A stretch of DNA of 64,000 nt from an uncultured Ruminiclostridium sp. (GTDB taxonomy: Bacteria; Bacillota; Clostridia; Oscillospirales; Ruminococcaceae): assembly GCA_947630175.1 (NCBI GenBank), contig CANRGJ010000004.1, forward strand, positions 147,946-211,945, in the 5' to 3' direction. Positions 41,365-49,372 of this stretch are shown here, piece after piece. A program made the translations under genes and the position numbers. Position 1 is the first letter of the stretch. Each line of letters starts with the position of its first letter. The notes beneath the pieces are model-generated. The model was not told where the DNA came from. It saw nothing but the letters and a program-made list of their open reading frames with translations, and made no database searches.

Positions 41365-42156
41365 TCAGAATGATATGTACGCTCCGTCAGAGTTCATAAC
41401 GGGCGCTACGTTCAGCGTAAAGTCACGCCCGCAGATCATTCCGCTGAGAGCAAGGACCTTTTTCACGCTGTTGAAGGCGGTTTCGGGGGTGTTGTTCTCA
41501 CGGCTGAGATGTCCCAGAGTAATGCTTACCGTTCCGCTTTTCACAAGCTCCCTGCAAAATTCTGCGCAGGCGGGATTTGACAAATGCCCGTGGTCGGAGG
41601 CTATCCTTTGCTTCAGATAAGGGGGATAGTGAGGGTTGTTTCTCAGCATTTCAGGCTCGTAATTTGATTCTATAAATACTGTGCGGCAGCCTGTGAGTTC
41701 TCTTCTAACCTCGTCGGTGACGTTTCCCAGATCTGTACAATAACCGAGGCTCATATCGGAAAAATCAAAGTGATAGCCGCAGCTCCCATCGCAGTCGTGA
41801 GGGGTTGGAAAACTATGTATATCAGCGTCAAATTCCACTGATGAAAGGTCGTCGATGGTGTAAAGAGGGGCGGTGGAGGTGACAAGTGAGTTCCTCACAA
41901 GATAATCCAGGGTCGGCTCTGTGGCGAAAATCGGGATATTTGTGGTTTTGGTGAGGGTCAAAAGTCCTTTTGTGTGGTCGCTGTGGCTGTGGGTCACAAG
42001 GACGGCTTTTACTGCGCTTACGTCCGTTCCGATGAGGGATAGCCCCTGTCGGAAGGATTTAAAGCTGCAGCCTGTGTCTATCGCTATGCCGCCGCTGCGG
42101 GAGCCGATGTACACGCTGTTGCCGCCGCTGGAGCTGCATATGGGAAAAAGCTTCAT
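41365..42156 (-). CDS. Metallo-beta-lactamase-fold hydrolase, YycJ/WalJ-like
   Basis: The 263-residue protein shows SSGGNSVYIGS near the N-terminus, the metal motif THSHSDHTKGL (His56, His58, Asp60, His61), a SNYEPEMLRNNPHYPPYLKQRI segment and ITLGHLSRENN near the C-terminus. These are characteristic of the YycJ/WalJ (VicX) phosphodiesterase/nuclease group, often encoded with the WalRK two-component system. Here it stands apart from walRK. The start at 42156 follows ACGGAGGAAC; upstream in-frame extension enters the murA terminator and was rejected. It lies 19 bp before the polymerase gene. Confidence 0.84.
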   Translation of the reverse strand: MKLFPICSSSGGNSVYIGSRSGGIAIDTGCSFKSFRQGLSLIGTDVSAVKAVLVTHSHSDHTKGLLTLTKTTNIPIFATEPTLDYLVRNSLVTSTAPLYTIDDLSSVEFDADIHSFPTPHDCDGSCGYHFDFSDMSLGYCTDLGNVTDEVRRELTGCRTVFIESNYEPEMLRNNPHYPPYLKQRIASDHGHLSNPACAEFCRELVKSGTVSITLGHLSRENNTPETAFNSVKKVLALSGMICGRDFTLNVAPVMNSDGAYISF

Positions 42157-42179
42157 AGTTCCTCCGTTTACAGTTAAAA

Positions 42180-42228
42180 ATGCCCGACAGCAGGTTGTCC
42201 GTAATGACCGCAAACGCTGTCGGGTATT
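42180..42228 (-). terminator. Terminator of murA
   Basis: CCCGACAGC and GCTGTCGGG arms enclose a loop of about 30 nt with an inner GGTC/GACC-like pairing; on the minus strand CATTTTTAAC follows. It separates murA from the YycJ-like gene, although the loop is long and read-through is possible. Confidence 0.6.
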
Positions 42229-42245
42229 GTGTTTTCTTTTGTTAT

Positions 42246-43526
42246 TTACAGCGCTTTTCTCACGCCGTCGCTGAATACTCGCTTTACTATATCTGCGCCC
42301 AACGCTCTCAGCTTTATCTCCATATCCTCGTATCCGCGCTCGATATGGAAAATATCCTCTATCTCGGTAGTTCCCTCTGCGGCAAGTCCCGCAATTATCA
42401 GTGCGGCGCCTGCGCGAAGGTCCGACGCTTTTATGGGAGCGCCTGTAAGATGCTCTACGCCCTCTATTATGGCGACCTTGCCGTCAACGGAAATGTCCGC
42501 GCCCATACGGCGAAGCTCGTCCACATATCTGAAACGGTTGTCGAACATACTCTCGGTCACAATGCTGGTTCCGTTTGCCATTGTGAGCAAAGCGGTAAGC
42601 TGCGGCTGCATATCGGTGGGGAAGCCGGGGTGAGGCATGGTCTTTACCGTTGCTTTTTCATATCTGTCCTGTCCGATAACACGGACGTATTCGTCATGTT
42701 CTTCTATAACAACGCCTATTTTGCGGAGCTTTGATGTAATAGGTTCAAGGTGCTTGGGGATTATGTTGTTCACGATAACGTCGCCCTTGGTTGCGGCGGC
42801 GGCTATCATATAAGTTCCCGCCTCTATCTGGTCGGGGATTATGGTGTATTCTGTGCCATGAAGGCTGTTCACGCCTCTTATCTTGATGACGTCAGTACCT
42901 GCGCCCATTATGTCTGCGCCCATAGAGTTGAGGAAGTTTGCAAGATCAACTATGTGGGGCTCTTTGGCGGCGTTTTCAAGTATCGTAAGTCCTTCCGCTT
43001 TGCAGGCGGCGAGCATTGCGTTTATTGTAGCGCCAACAGTGACACGGTCGAAGTATATCTGGGTACCGATAAGTCTGTCGGCTTGTATATCCACAATGCC
43101 GTGTTCTATCGTGTAGCTTGCGCCCAAAGCCTTAAAGCATTTCAAATGCTGGTCGATGGGGCGGTCGCCGAGGTCGCATCCTCCCGGCATAGATACTCTC
43201 GCTCTGTTGAAGCGGTTGAGCATGGTGCTTAGGAAGTAGTAGCTGGCTCTCATTGAACGTGCCAGCTCGTAGGGCACTACCATATCACGGATATGGGTGC
43301 AGTCCACTCTGATGGTGGATTTGTTGATTATCTTCACATCGGCGCCCATTTCAGTGAGTATCTTGAGGTCAATGGAAACATCGTTTATGCTGGGGACATT
43401 GTAAAGGGTGCAGGGACCGTCCGCAAGTATGGTCGCGGGAATTATGGCGACTGCCGCATTCTTTGCTCCGCTGATATTGACTGTTCCTGCCAGTCGTTTT
43501 CCGCCGTTTATAATAAATTTATCCAA
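42246..43526 (-). CDS. murA: UDP-N-acetylglucosamine 1-carboxyvinyltransferase MurA
   Basis: The 426-residue enzyme adds enolpyruvate to UDP-GlcNAc, the first committed step of peptidoglycan synthesis. Motifs: INGGKRLAGTVNISGAKNAA with the catalytic Lys, SMPGGCDLGDRPIDQHLKCF, in which Cys supplies the acid, and TVKTMPHPGFPTDMQPQ. The start codon appears to be TTG at 43526, with GAGGCAGG upstream; no better ATG is available. The leader is about 200 nt long. Firmicutes often have two copies; only one is here. Confidence 0.95.
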   Translation of the reverse strand: MDKFIINGGKRLAGTVNISGAKNAAVAIIPATILADGPCTLYNVPSINDVSIDLKILTEMGADVKIINKSTIRVDCTHIRDMVVPYELARSMRASYYFLSTMLNRFNRARVSMPGGCDLGDRPIDQHLKCFKALGASYTIEHGIVDIQADRLIGTQIYFDRVTVGATINAMLAACKAEGLTILENAAKEPHIVDLANFLNSMGADIMGAGTDVIKIRGVNSLHGTEYTIIPDQIEAGTYMIAAAATKGDVIVNNIIPKHLEPITSKLRKIGVVIEEHDEYVRVIGQDRYEKATVKTMPHPGFPTDMQPQLTALLTMANGTSIVTESMFDNRFRYVDELRRMGADISVDGKVAIIEGVEHLTGAPIKASDLRAGAALIIAGLAAEGTTEIEDIFHIERGYEDMEIKLRALGADIVKRVFSDGVRKAL

Positions 43527-43843
43527 TTTTTTTGCCTGCCTCTGTTATTTTTTGAGGAGTAAGCGGGAGATACTGAAAATAAAATGATGAAAACCGTGAA
43601 AACAAGCGTTTTCCTGACTCTCCCTGAATAATTTTGCTGAGATTCATCCGTTGTTTTTAGTATGCCGACTTTTTGTCTTTATATTAGCTGTTATATTTTT
43701 ATATCTGACACACCATCAATTGATTATATCACATTTGCAGAAAAAATGAAAGGATAATTTCAAAAATCTGCATATTCACCAACAAAACATACAAAAATTA
43801 TGAATTTTTTTATGCATAAGGAATAATCCCGTTTGAGGGCGGG
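43527..43843. promoter_or_regulatory. 317-bp intergenic region: murA leader and promoter
   Basis: The region holds a minus-strand candidate promoter TTTCAT-N17-TATAAT near 43725-43755 and a leader of roughly 200 nt. Within it GAAAACGCTTGTTTTC (around 43598-43613) forms a small hairpin. No known riboswitch core is recognisable and there is no credible coding sequence. The 3' end of the cyclophilin-like gene lies at its right edge, followed by a weak CCCG/CGGG hairpin near 43829-43843. Confidence 0.4.
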
Positions 43844-44602
43844 TCATTCGCTCTTTGTTTTGCCGTATTCGGTTATCTCCACGGTATAAATGACTATATC
43901 CTCGGAGGGAACGTAGGTTTCCTCGTCTACAACGGGAACGTCCATTATTTCCTCCAACACGTCCATTCCGTCAACGACCTGACCAAAAACGGTGAAAAAG
44001 CCACTCATTCCGGGGACTGCGCCGTGTTCCTTCCACGCCTCGATAAGTTCGTCCGGGAAAAGCTGTTCCCCGTCCTTGTTCTTGGGCTCTCTCATAGTTT
44101 CGTCGGCGGTCTCGTCAAATTCCACCGTGTTCAATATCATATATCTGCTGTCGCCGTAACCTATGTTTGAGGAAAGGGACAAAAGCGAGCCCTTGAAAGG
44201 CCAGAGGTTCGGCGTGTACTCGTTTTCGATAAGCTGTCCGTCATTGGTGGCACCGCTGGAGCCGTCCTCCTTGGAGGAGCCTGTGGCGGCGTAGCTGTGC
44301 TGATATACCACATATACCTTCGTGTTGTCGTAATAGCCGTCGTTTGCACGGTTTACGAAGTTATCGACCGTTTTGGGCGCATATTCGGGATAAAGCACGG
44401 CGGTCATATCGCCCTTTGAGGTCTTTATAACAGCGGCGAGCCTGTCGTCCTCGGGTTCTTCAAGCTGGACAAGCTCCATCTGGGAAAAATCATAATCCAG
44501 CGCTCTGCTTGTGTATGCCTGGGGAAAGAGCGAACAGCCGCTGAGCAGGACTGCCGACGCGATAAAAGGCAAAATAATTCGTTTTTTCAAAATCTTTTCC
44601 AA
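43844..44602 (-). CDS. Cyclophilin-type peptidyl-prolyl isomerase-like lipoprotein
   Basis: The 252-residue lipoprotein (lipobox LLSGC, Cys23) has a cyclophilin-like domain from about residue 55: AAVIKTSKGDMTAVLYPEYAPKTVDNFVNRANDGYYDN, SRYMILNTVEF and FTVFGQVVDGMDVLEEI. The usual active-site FHRV...QGGD segment is replaced by VYVVYQHSYAATGSS, so the catalytic Arg appears missing and isomerase activity is doubtful. It would fold or hold proteins outside the membrane. The promoter carries WalR-like sites in the same register as two other envelope genes. Confidence 0.78.
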   Translation of the reverse strand: MEKILKKRIILPFIASAVLLSGCSLFPQAYTSRALDYDFSQMELVQLEEPEDDRLAAVIKTSKGDMTAVLYPEYAPKTVDNFVNRANDGYYDNTKVYVVYQHSYAATGSSKEDGSSGATNDGQLIENEYTPNLWPFKGSLLSLSSNIGYGDSRYMILNTVEFDETADETMREPKNKDGEQLFPDELIEAWKEHGAVPGMSGFFTVFGQVVDGMDVLEEIMDVPVVDEETYVPSEDIVIYTVEITEYGKTKSE

Positions 44603-44632
44603 TTCCTTTATTTTTTATTTGATATTGTAATT

Positions 44633-44688
44633 ATTATAACTTTCAAAAATGCAAAAGTCAATAGCAAAAAGGTTACAATTCGGTAACA
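44633..44688 (-). promoter_or_regulatory. WalR-like promoter of the cyclophilin-like lipoprotein
   Basis: On the minus strand TTGACT (44656-44661), 17-bp spacer, TATAAT (44633-44638). Half-sites TGTAAC (44672-44677) and TGTTAC (44683-44688) plus a degenerate TGCTAT (44661-44666) are 11 bp apart; the latter overlaps the -35 by one base, as in the two other promoters. The site lies at the very end of cysS. Confidence 0.7.
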
Positions 44689-44690
44689 AT

Positions 44691-46085
44691 TCACGCCTTT
44701 CTGATATTTGTTCCCTGTCTTGTTTCCTCAACGATGTAGCCTTTTGCGGTTATTTCGTCCCTTATGCTGTCGGCAAGGGCAAAATCCTTGTTTTTGCGGG
44801 CTTCTCTGCGCTTCTGGACAAGGTCGAGTATTTCGGCGGGGATCTCCTCTTCCTTTTCATATATTATGCCCAGAACATCGGTAAGCTCGCAGAATACTTT
44901 GTAAAGCGTTTCCAAAGTTCCCTTTGAAACGTTTTTGTCCAGCATTTCGGTGTTTATCTCACGAACGAGCTCAAATACTGCCGTTATGCCGTCGGCGGTG
45001 TTAAGGTCGTCGTCCATCGCTTCTATGAATTGATTTCTCCTGTTTTCGGCGGTCTGCAAAGACTTTTCACTTGGTTCGCCGTCGGGTGCGGAAGATATTG
45101 CCTTTTCCAGAGCAAACTTGCAGGTTTTGAGCCTGTTCAGGGACGCTACGGCGCTTTCCATAACTTCAACGGTGTAGTTGAGCTGCGCTCTGTACTGCGC
45201 CTGCAAAAGCATAAATCTTACGGGCTCGTAGCCGAATTTTTCCGCAAGATCCCTCACAAGGAAGAAATTGCCCTTGGATTTGCTCATCTTGCGGTTGTCC
45301 ACGTTCAGCATACCGTTGTGTACCCAGATGTTTGCAAGGGGGCAACCGTTTGCACATTCGGACTGGGCTATCTCGTTTTCGTGATGAGGGAAGATAAGGT
45401 CTGCTCCGCCGCCGTGAATATCAAGTGTTCCGCCTACAAAATGACTTGACATAGCGCTGCACTCGATATGCCAGCCGGGTCTGCCCTTTCCGTAGGGTGA
45501 ATCCCAGTAAGGCTCGCCCTCCTTTGCCGCTTTCCATACGGCAAAATCCATCGGGTCACGCTTTTGCTCCCCTGAGTCCACGCGCTCGCTGGCGCCTGCT
45601 CTCAGCTCGTCCAGCGGCATATGGGACAGCTTGCCGTATTCGGGATATTTGCTCGTGTCAAAGTAAACGTCGCCGCCGCTTTGATAAGCGTAGCCCTTGT
45701 CTATCAGCGTCTTTACCATATCAAGTATTATGCCGATGCTTTCGGTGGCTTTGGGGTGAACGTCAGCGTCTGCTATATTTAGGCCGTGAGCGTCAGTGAA
45801 ATATTCCTTTATCATCGCCTCGGCGTGGTCGAAAGGAGAAACGCCCTTTTCATTGGCTATGCGAATTATCTTGTCGTCAACGTCGGTGAAATTCTGAACG
45901 TAGAAAACGTCGTAGCCTCTGTATTTAAGGTATCTTCTCAGCACGTCGAAAACGCAGAGCTGTCTTGCGTTTCCCACGTGGATAAGGTTGTAGACCGTAG
46001 GACCGCAGGCGTAGATATTAACTCTTTTACCGTTTATGGGGACAAGCTCTTCCTTTTTTCTGCTCATTGTGTTATAAAGCTGCAT
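44691..46085 (-). CDS. cysS: Cysteinyl-tRNA synthetase
   Basis: The 464-residue class I enzyme has the HIGH-type motif near VYNLIHVGNARQLCVFDVLRRY, the zinc-ligand WHIECSAMSSHFVGG with HHENEIAQSECANG, and the KMSKS motif in NRKMSKSKGNFF. It charges tRNA-Cys in the cytoplasm. It lies 18 bp after cysE in one operon under a cysteine T-box, so cysteine supply and use are co-regulated. Length is standard. Confidence 0.96.
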   Translation of the reverse strand: MQLYNTMSRKKEELVPINGKRVNIYACGPTVYNLIHVGNARQLCVFDVLRRYLKYRGYDVFYVQNFTDVDDKIIRIANEKGVSPFDHAEAMIKEYFTDAHGLNIADADVHPKATESIGIILDMVKTLIDKGYAYQSGGDVYFDTSKYPEYGKLSHMPLDELRAGASERVDSGEQKRDPMDFAVWKAAKEGEPYWDSPYGKGRPGWHIECSAMSSHFVGGTLDIHGGGADLIFPHHENEIAQSECANGCPLANIWVHNGMLNVDNRKMSKSKGNFFLVRDLAEKFGYEPVRFMLLQAQYRAQLNYTVEVMESAVASLNRLKTCKFALEKAISSAPDGEPSEKSLQTAENRRNQFIEAMDDDLNTADGITAVFELVREINTEMLDKNVSKGTLETLYKVFCELTDVLGIIYEKEEEIPAEILDLVQKRREARKNKDFALADSIRDEITAKGYIVEETRQGTNIRKA

Positions 46086-46103
46086 AATGTATTTCCTTTC
46101 AGG

Positions 46104-46745
46104 CTATTTATTTTGTGTTTCCTGCTCGTGTTCGCTTTTGATAAGCTGTTCCAGCTCATGCCGCATTACGCACATTTCCTGCGAAACGGGGTCGGGAAAA
46201 TGTATCTGGTCAAGATCGCCCACGCGAACGCCGTCTCTTTTCACTATTCTTGCGGGGACGCCTACTGCGGTGCAGTTAGGCGGGACTTCGCTGAGCACCA
46301 CGGCGTTTGCCGCTATCTTGCTGTTGTCGCCCACCTTGAAAGGTCCGAGGACTCTCGCTCCTGCTCCCACCATAACGTTGTTGCCGAGGGTAGGGTGGCG
46401 CTTGCCTGTTTCCTTGCCCGTTCCGCCAAGGGTGACGCCCTGATAGACGGTACAGTTGTCGCCTATCTCCGTAGTTTCGCCTATGACGACGCCTGTGCCG
46501 TGGTCGATGAACAGATTTTTTCCTATTTTTGCACCGGGGTGTATCTCTATCCCCGTTTTACGCAAGGCGCGCTGACTTATTGCCCTTGCTCGGAAGAAAT
46601 GCCCTTTTTCGTAATGCTTGTGAGCCCTGCGGTACGCTCTTACCGCTTTGAAGCTGGGGTACAGGAAATATACCTCGATACGGCTTTTTGCGGCGGGGTC
46701 ACGCTCGATTATGGAGTCAAGCTCCGCTTTAAGTTGGTCAAACAT
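46104..46745 (-). CDS. cysE: Serine O-acetyltransferase
   Basis: The 213-residue enzyme makes O-acetylserine, the direct precursor of cysteine. It shows left-handed beta-helix hexapeptide repeats (IHPGAKIGKNLFIDHGTGVVIGETTEIGDNCTVYQ, then GGTGKETGKRHPTLGNNVMVGAGARVLG) and the short N-terminal helical domain typical of the gram-positive form. The true start is MFDQLKAEL at 46745 after TGAGAGGAAC; longer in-frame extensions enter the T-box leader. It is first in the T-box-cysE-cysS operon. Confidence 0.95.
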   Translation of the reverse strand: MFDQLKAELDSIIERDPAAKSRIEVYFLYPSFKAVRAYRRAHKHYEKGHFFRARAISQRALRKTGIEIHPGAKIGKNLFIDHGTGVVIGETTEIGDNCTVYQGVTLGGTGKETGKRHPTLGNNVMVGAGARVLGPFKVGDNSKIAANAVVLSEVPPNCTAVGVPARIVKRDGVRVGDLDQIHFPDPVSQEMCVMRHELEQLIKSEHEQETQNK

Positions 46746-47005
46746 ATTGTTCCTCTCAAATAAAAAATAAACACCGCCCCGCTGACTGCGAAGGCGGCGA
46801 TAACGCCACGGTTCCACTCCGATTTTCCCCGTAAAAACGGGGCTCTCTCCCTTAACGCGGGAAACGTGCGGGAATAATTGCTTTCGCTTTCCTCCCGCCG
46901 ACTTGCGGACGCACTTCACGCTGAACGAGCTGCCGTGTTTCCAGCGGCGACGGCTCTCTGTAAGCTCGGACTCAGCGGTACTCTGACCGTTCATTGTCTT
47001 TTATA
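46746..47005 (-). ncRNA. T-box leader, tRNA-Cys-responsive
   Basis: On the minus strand the leader contains Stem I motifs (ACAGAGAGCCGTCGCCGC, GGAAACACGGC), a likely TGC specifier at 46911-46913, and the T-box core GGAGTGGAACCGTGG at 46806-46820. TGGA there would pair with a discriminator U73, which tRNA-Cys has. A terminator (46772-46799, CGCCGCC/GGGCGGTG) with TTTATTTTTTA follows. Uncharged tRNA-Cys is expected to switch on cysE and cysS. Confidence 0.92.
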
Positions 47006-47030
47006 TGATATTATATTCTTCTTATGGGAA

Positions 47031-47059
47031 ATTGTAGCATATTTTTATGATAAAGTCAA
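47031..47059 (-). promoter_or_regulatory. Promoter of the cysteine T-box operon
   Basis: On the minus strand TTGACT (47054-47059), 17-bp spacer, TACAAT (47031-47036), directly upstream of the T-box leader. Confidence 0.75.
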
Positions 47060-47067
47060 GAGAATAA

Positions 47068-47098
47068 AAATCAAGCGCCGATTTTATCGACGCTTGCG
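47068..47098 (-). terminator. Terminator of rpmF
   Basis: AAGCGTCGATAAAATCGGCGCTT on the minus strand followed by GATTTTTATT. It stops just before the cysteine operon promoter. Confidence 0.7.
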
Positions 47099-47105
47099 TA
47101 TATCC

Positions 47106-47291
47106 TTATGCCTCTTCGTGAGAGATAACCTGTCTGCCGTTGTAATAACCGCAGTTGCTGCAAACTCTGTGAGGAACCTTCAACTCGCCGCAGTTGGTGC
47201 AGCGGGATAAAGCAGGTGCGTTGAGCTTCCATACCTGTCCTCTTCTTTTATCACGTCTTGCCTTGGATACTTTTCTCTTTGGAACTGCCAT
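47106..47291 (-). CDS. rpmF: 50S ribosomal protein L32
   Basis: The 61-residue protein starts MAVPKRKVSKARRDKRR and has a zinc ribbon with CTNCGELK and CSNCGYY, the normal Cys4 form of L32. The ATG at 47291 follows AAAGGGAGG; the two residues before it in a longer reading are not expected. A strong promoter (TGTCAA/ATTATA, minus-strand TTGACA-N17-TATAAT, 47361-47389) drives it alone. The usual upstream YceD/DUF177 gene is not here. Confidence 0.95.
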   Translation of the reverse strand: MAVPKRKVSKARRDKRRGQVWKLNAPALSRCTNCGELKVPHRVCSNCGYYNGRQVISHEEA

Positions 47292-47360
47292 TATTTGCAC
47301 CTCCCTTTGAAATACAAAATAGTTATGTTATTCATATACCTGAATTTTCACACGAATGGT

Positions 47361-47389
47361 ATTATAGCATAACCGTTTTGATTTGTCAA
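47361..47389 (-). promoter_or_regulatory. Promoter of rpmF
   Basis: On the minus strand a consensus TTGACA (47384-47389), 17-bp spacer and TATAAT (47361-47366). Confidence 0.85.
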
Positions 47390-47405
47390 TACCTGTCAGA
47401 GAAAT

Positions 47406-47807
47406 TTACAGATATTTTTTTATTGAATCAGGGAGCGTCTCAACATCGGCGGAAATGGTGAACACCACGTTGGTGCTTTCGCTTATTGCGGCGATACGCT
47501 CGAACATTTCGCCTACCTTGTCAAAATCTCTGCCTACTATTCTAAGAACGCCGTCTACGAAAATGTCGGTGCAGTCATAGTCAGACGCAAGTATGCCTGC
47601 TATAAAGCCGTACAGGTCGTCATAATCGGCGATTTTAAAGTCTTCAATGTTTATAAGACGTATCTTGTGATAAATGTCAATGTTCAGTGAAGAACCAATC
47701 TGTATTGCAACAACGTTGCCCTTACTCTCCTTTTCAGCCTGATGGATCGCATCGATCAGAATTTTGGTCTTGCCTGTGCCTTTTTTTCCGGGAATAAGTC
47801 TTATCAT
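47406..47807 (-). CDS. Small P-loop protein of unknown function
   Basis: The 133-residue protein begins MIRLIPGKKGTGKTKILIDAIH, a P-loop of the GxxGxGKT type, and has a hydrophobic strand ending in Asp (YDCTDIFVDGVLRIVGRD, about 78-95) that could be Walker B. It is too short for a full ATPase core of the usual families, but the segment NVVFTISADVETLP looks like sensor strand 4. A CGGAGGA lies before the ATG. It stands downstream of pgi behind a GC-rich hairpin (47836-47850). Conserved hypothetical of Clostridia type; function unknown. Confidence 0.6.
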   Translation of the reverse strand: MIRLIPGKKGTGKTKILIDAIHQAEKESKGNVVAIQIGSSLNIDIYHKIRLINIEDFKIADYDDLYGFIAGILASDYDCTDIFVDGVLRIVGRDFDKVGEMFERIAAISESTNVVFTISADVETLPDSIKKYL

Positions 47808-47870
47808 GGTGCTGTCCTCCGATAATATATTTTAAGGAGCGTTCCGCTCCGGAATGACTTTATGATGTTT

Positions 47871-49205
47871 TTACAACTTTGCTTCAAGCTCCGCTTTTCT
47901 GTCCTCGTAACCGGGTTTTCCCAGCAGGGCGAACATATTCTTCTTATAGCTTTCAACGCCGGGCTGGTCAAACGGATTTACGCCCAGTATGTAGCCCGAA
48001 ACAGCGCAGGCTTTTTCAAAGAAATAAATAAGATAGCCAAGCTCGTATTCGTTGAGGGTGGGTATCTCAAGCACTGTGTTGGGAACGCCGCCCTCGGTGT
48101 GAGCAAGCACTGTTCCCTCGAAAGCCTTGCGGTTCACTACCGACATATTCTGATTTGAAAGGAAGTTCAGTCCGTCACCGTTGGTGGGTTCGTCCTTCAG
48201 GAAAAAGTCCTTCTGAGGCTTTTCAAAGAGGACTACCGTTTCAAAGAGTATCCTTGAGCCGTCCTGTATAAACTGTCCCAATGAGTGAAGGTCGGTGGAG
48301 AATACGGCGGAGGTGGGGTAAATTCCCTTTCCGTCCTTGCCCTCGCTTTCACCGAAAAGCTGTTTGAACCATTCGTTCATCATGGAGAAGCTGTTTTCGT
48401 AAGCTACCAGCATTTCCGCCTTGTAGCCCTTGCGGTAAAGGATATTGCGTATGGCGGCGTATTTCAGACAGTCGTTCTTGTCGATATCGGTGCTCACAAG
48501 TTCGGTCTGGGCGGCTCTTGCGCCTGACATAAGAGCGTCTATGTCGCAGCCTGCGCAGGCTATGGGAAGAAGTCCCACCGCAGTGAGGACGCTGTATCTT
48601 CCTCCTACATCGTCGGGGATAACAAAGCTTTCATAGCCGTTCTTGTCAGCAAGCTCCTTGAGCGTTCCCCTTGCCTTGTCGGTGGTGGCGTATATCCTGC
48701 CCTTTGCGCCATCGGCGCCGTATTTTTCCTCCAGAAGGGTGCGGAATACACGGAAAGCCAAAGCGGGCTCGGTGGTGGTCCCCGACTTGGAGATTACGTT
48801 TACGGAAAAATCCTTTCCCTCAACAAGGGATATAACTTCATTTAAATAAGTTGGGCTGATGGAATTTCCCACAAAGTATATTTCGGGAGTGTCCTTTTTC
48901 AGCGAATTGTAAAGAGTGGAGCGCAGAGCCTCTATCGCCGCCCTTGCGCCGAGATATGAGCCGCCGATGCCGATAACTATAAGCACGTCGCTGTCGCTCT
49001 TTATCTTCTTAGCGGCTTTCTTTATCCTTTCAAACTCTTCCTTGTCGTAGTTTGTAGGGAGCTCCACCCAGCCCAGAAAGTCGTTTCCTGCGCCGCTTTT
49101 GCTCGTAAGAGTCTGTTCAGCCTTTGCCGCCGTTTCTGCGATAGCCTTATACTCGCTGTCCTCTATAAAGGAGCGAAGGTATTTATCGTTAAGTTTAACT
49201 GCCAT
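47871..49205 (-). CDS. pgi: Glucose-6-phosphate isomerase
   Basis: The 444-residue enzyme interconverts glucose-6-P and fructose-6-P. It shows [49 protein letters not shown] and [16 protein letters not shown], the SIS-fold signatures of the shorter Firmicute Pgi. The promoter is TTGAAA-N17-TATAAT (49275-49303, minus). It feeds the glmS step encoded at 17 kb but is not linked to it. Length is normal. Confidence 0.95.
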   Translation of the reverse strand: MAVKLNDKYLRSFIEDSEYKAIAETAAKAEQTLTSKSGAGNDFLGWVELPTNYDKEEFERIKKAAKKIKSDSDVLIVIGIGGSYLGARAAIEALRSTLYNSLKKDTPEIYFVGNSISPTYLNEVISLVEGKDFSVNVISKSGTTTEPALAFRVFRTLLEEKYGADGAKGRIYATTDKARGTLKELADKNGYESFVIPDDVGGRYSVLTAVGLLPIACAGCDIDALMSGARAAQTELVSTDIDKNDCLKYAAIRNILYRKGYKAEMLVAYENSFSMMNEWFKQLFGESEGKDGKGIYPTSAVFSTDLHSLGQFIQDGSRILFETVVLFEKPQKDFFLKDEPTNGDGLNFLSNQNMSVVNRKAFEGTVLAHTEGGVPNTVLEIPTLNEYELGYLIYFFEKACAVSGYILGVNPFDQPGVESYKKNMFALLGKPGYEDRKAELEAKL

Positions 49206-49274
49206 TTTCGTGTCCTTGTCCTTTCGTCGGTAATTCTACACTTTTTTGCGGGATATGTATTTCTGTTTGTTATA

Positions 49275-49303
49275 ATTATACCTTTTTTTACTTCCTTTTT
49301 CAA
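49275..49303 (-). promoter_or_regulatory. Promoter of pgi
   Basis: On the minus strand TTGAAA (49298-49303), 17-bp spacer, TATAAT (49275-49280), about 70 bp upstream of the ATG. Confidence 0.7.
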
Positions 49304-49372
49304 GATGTTTAAGGGAGGAAATATGTTTTTAGGCAAATATGACAAATATATTTGTATATTTTATACAAATAA

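Noticed and set aside
46746..46994. N-terminal extension of CysE by 83 residues
   Set aside because: The extension translates the T-box leader RNA; the family start and ribosome-binding site are at 46745.
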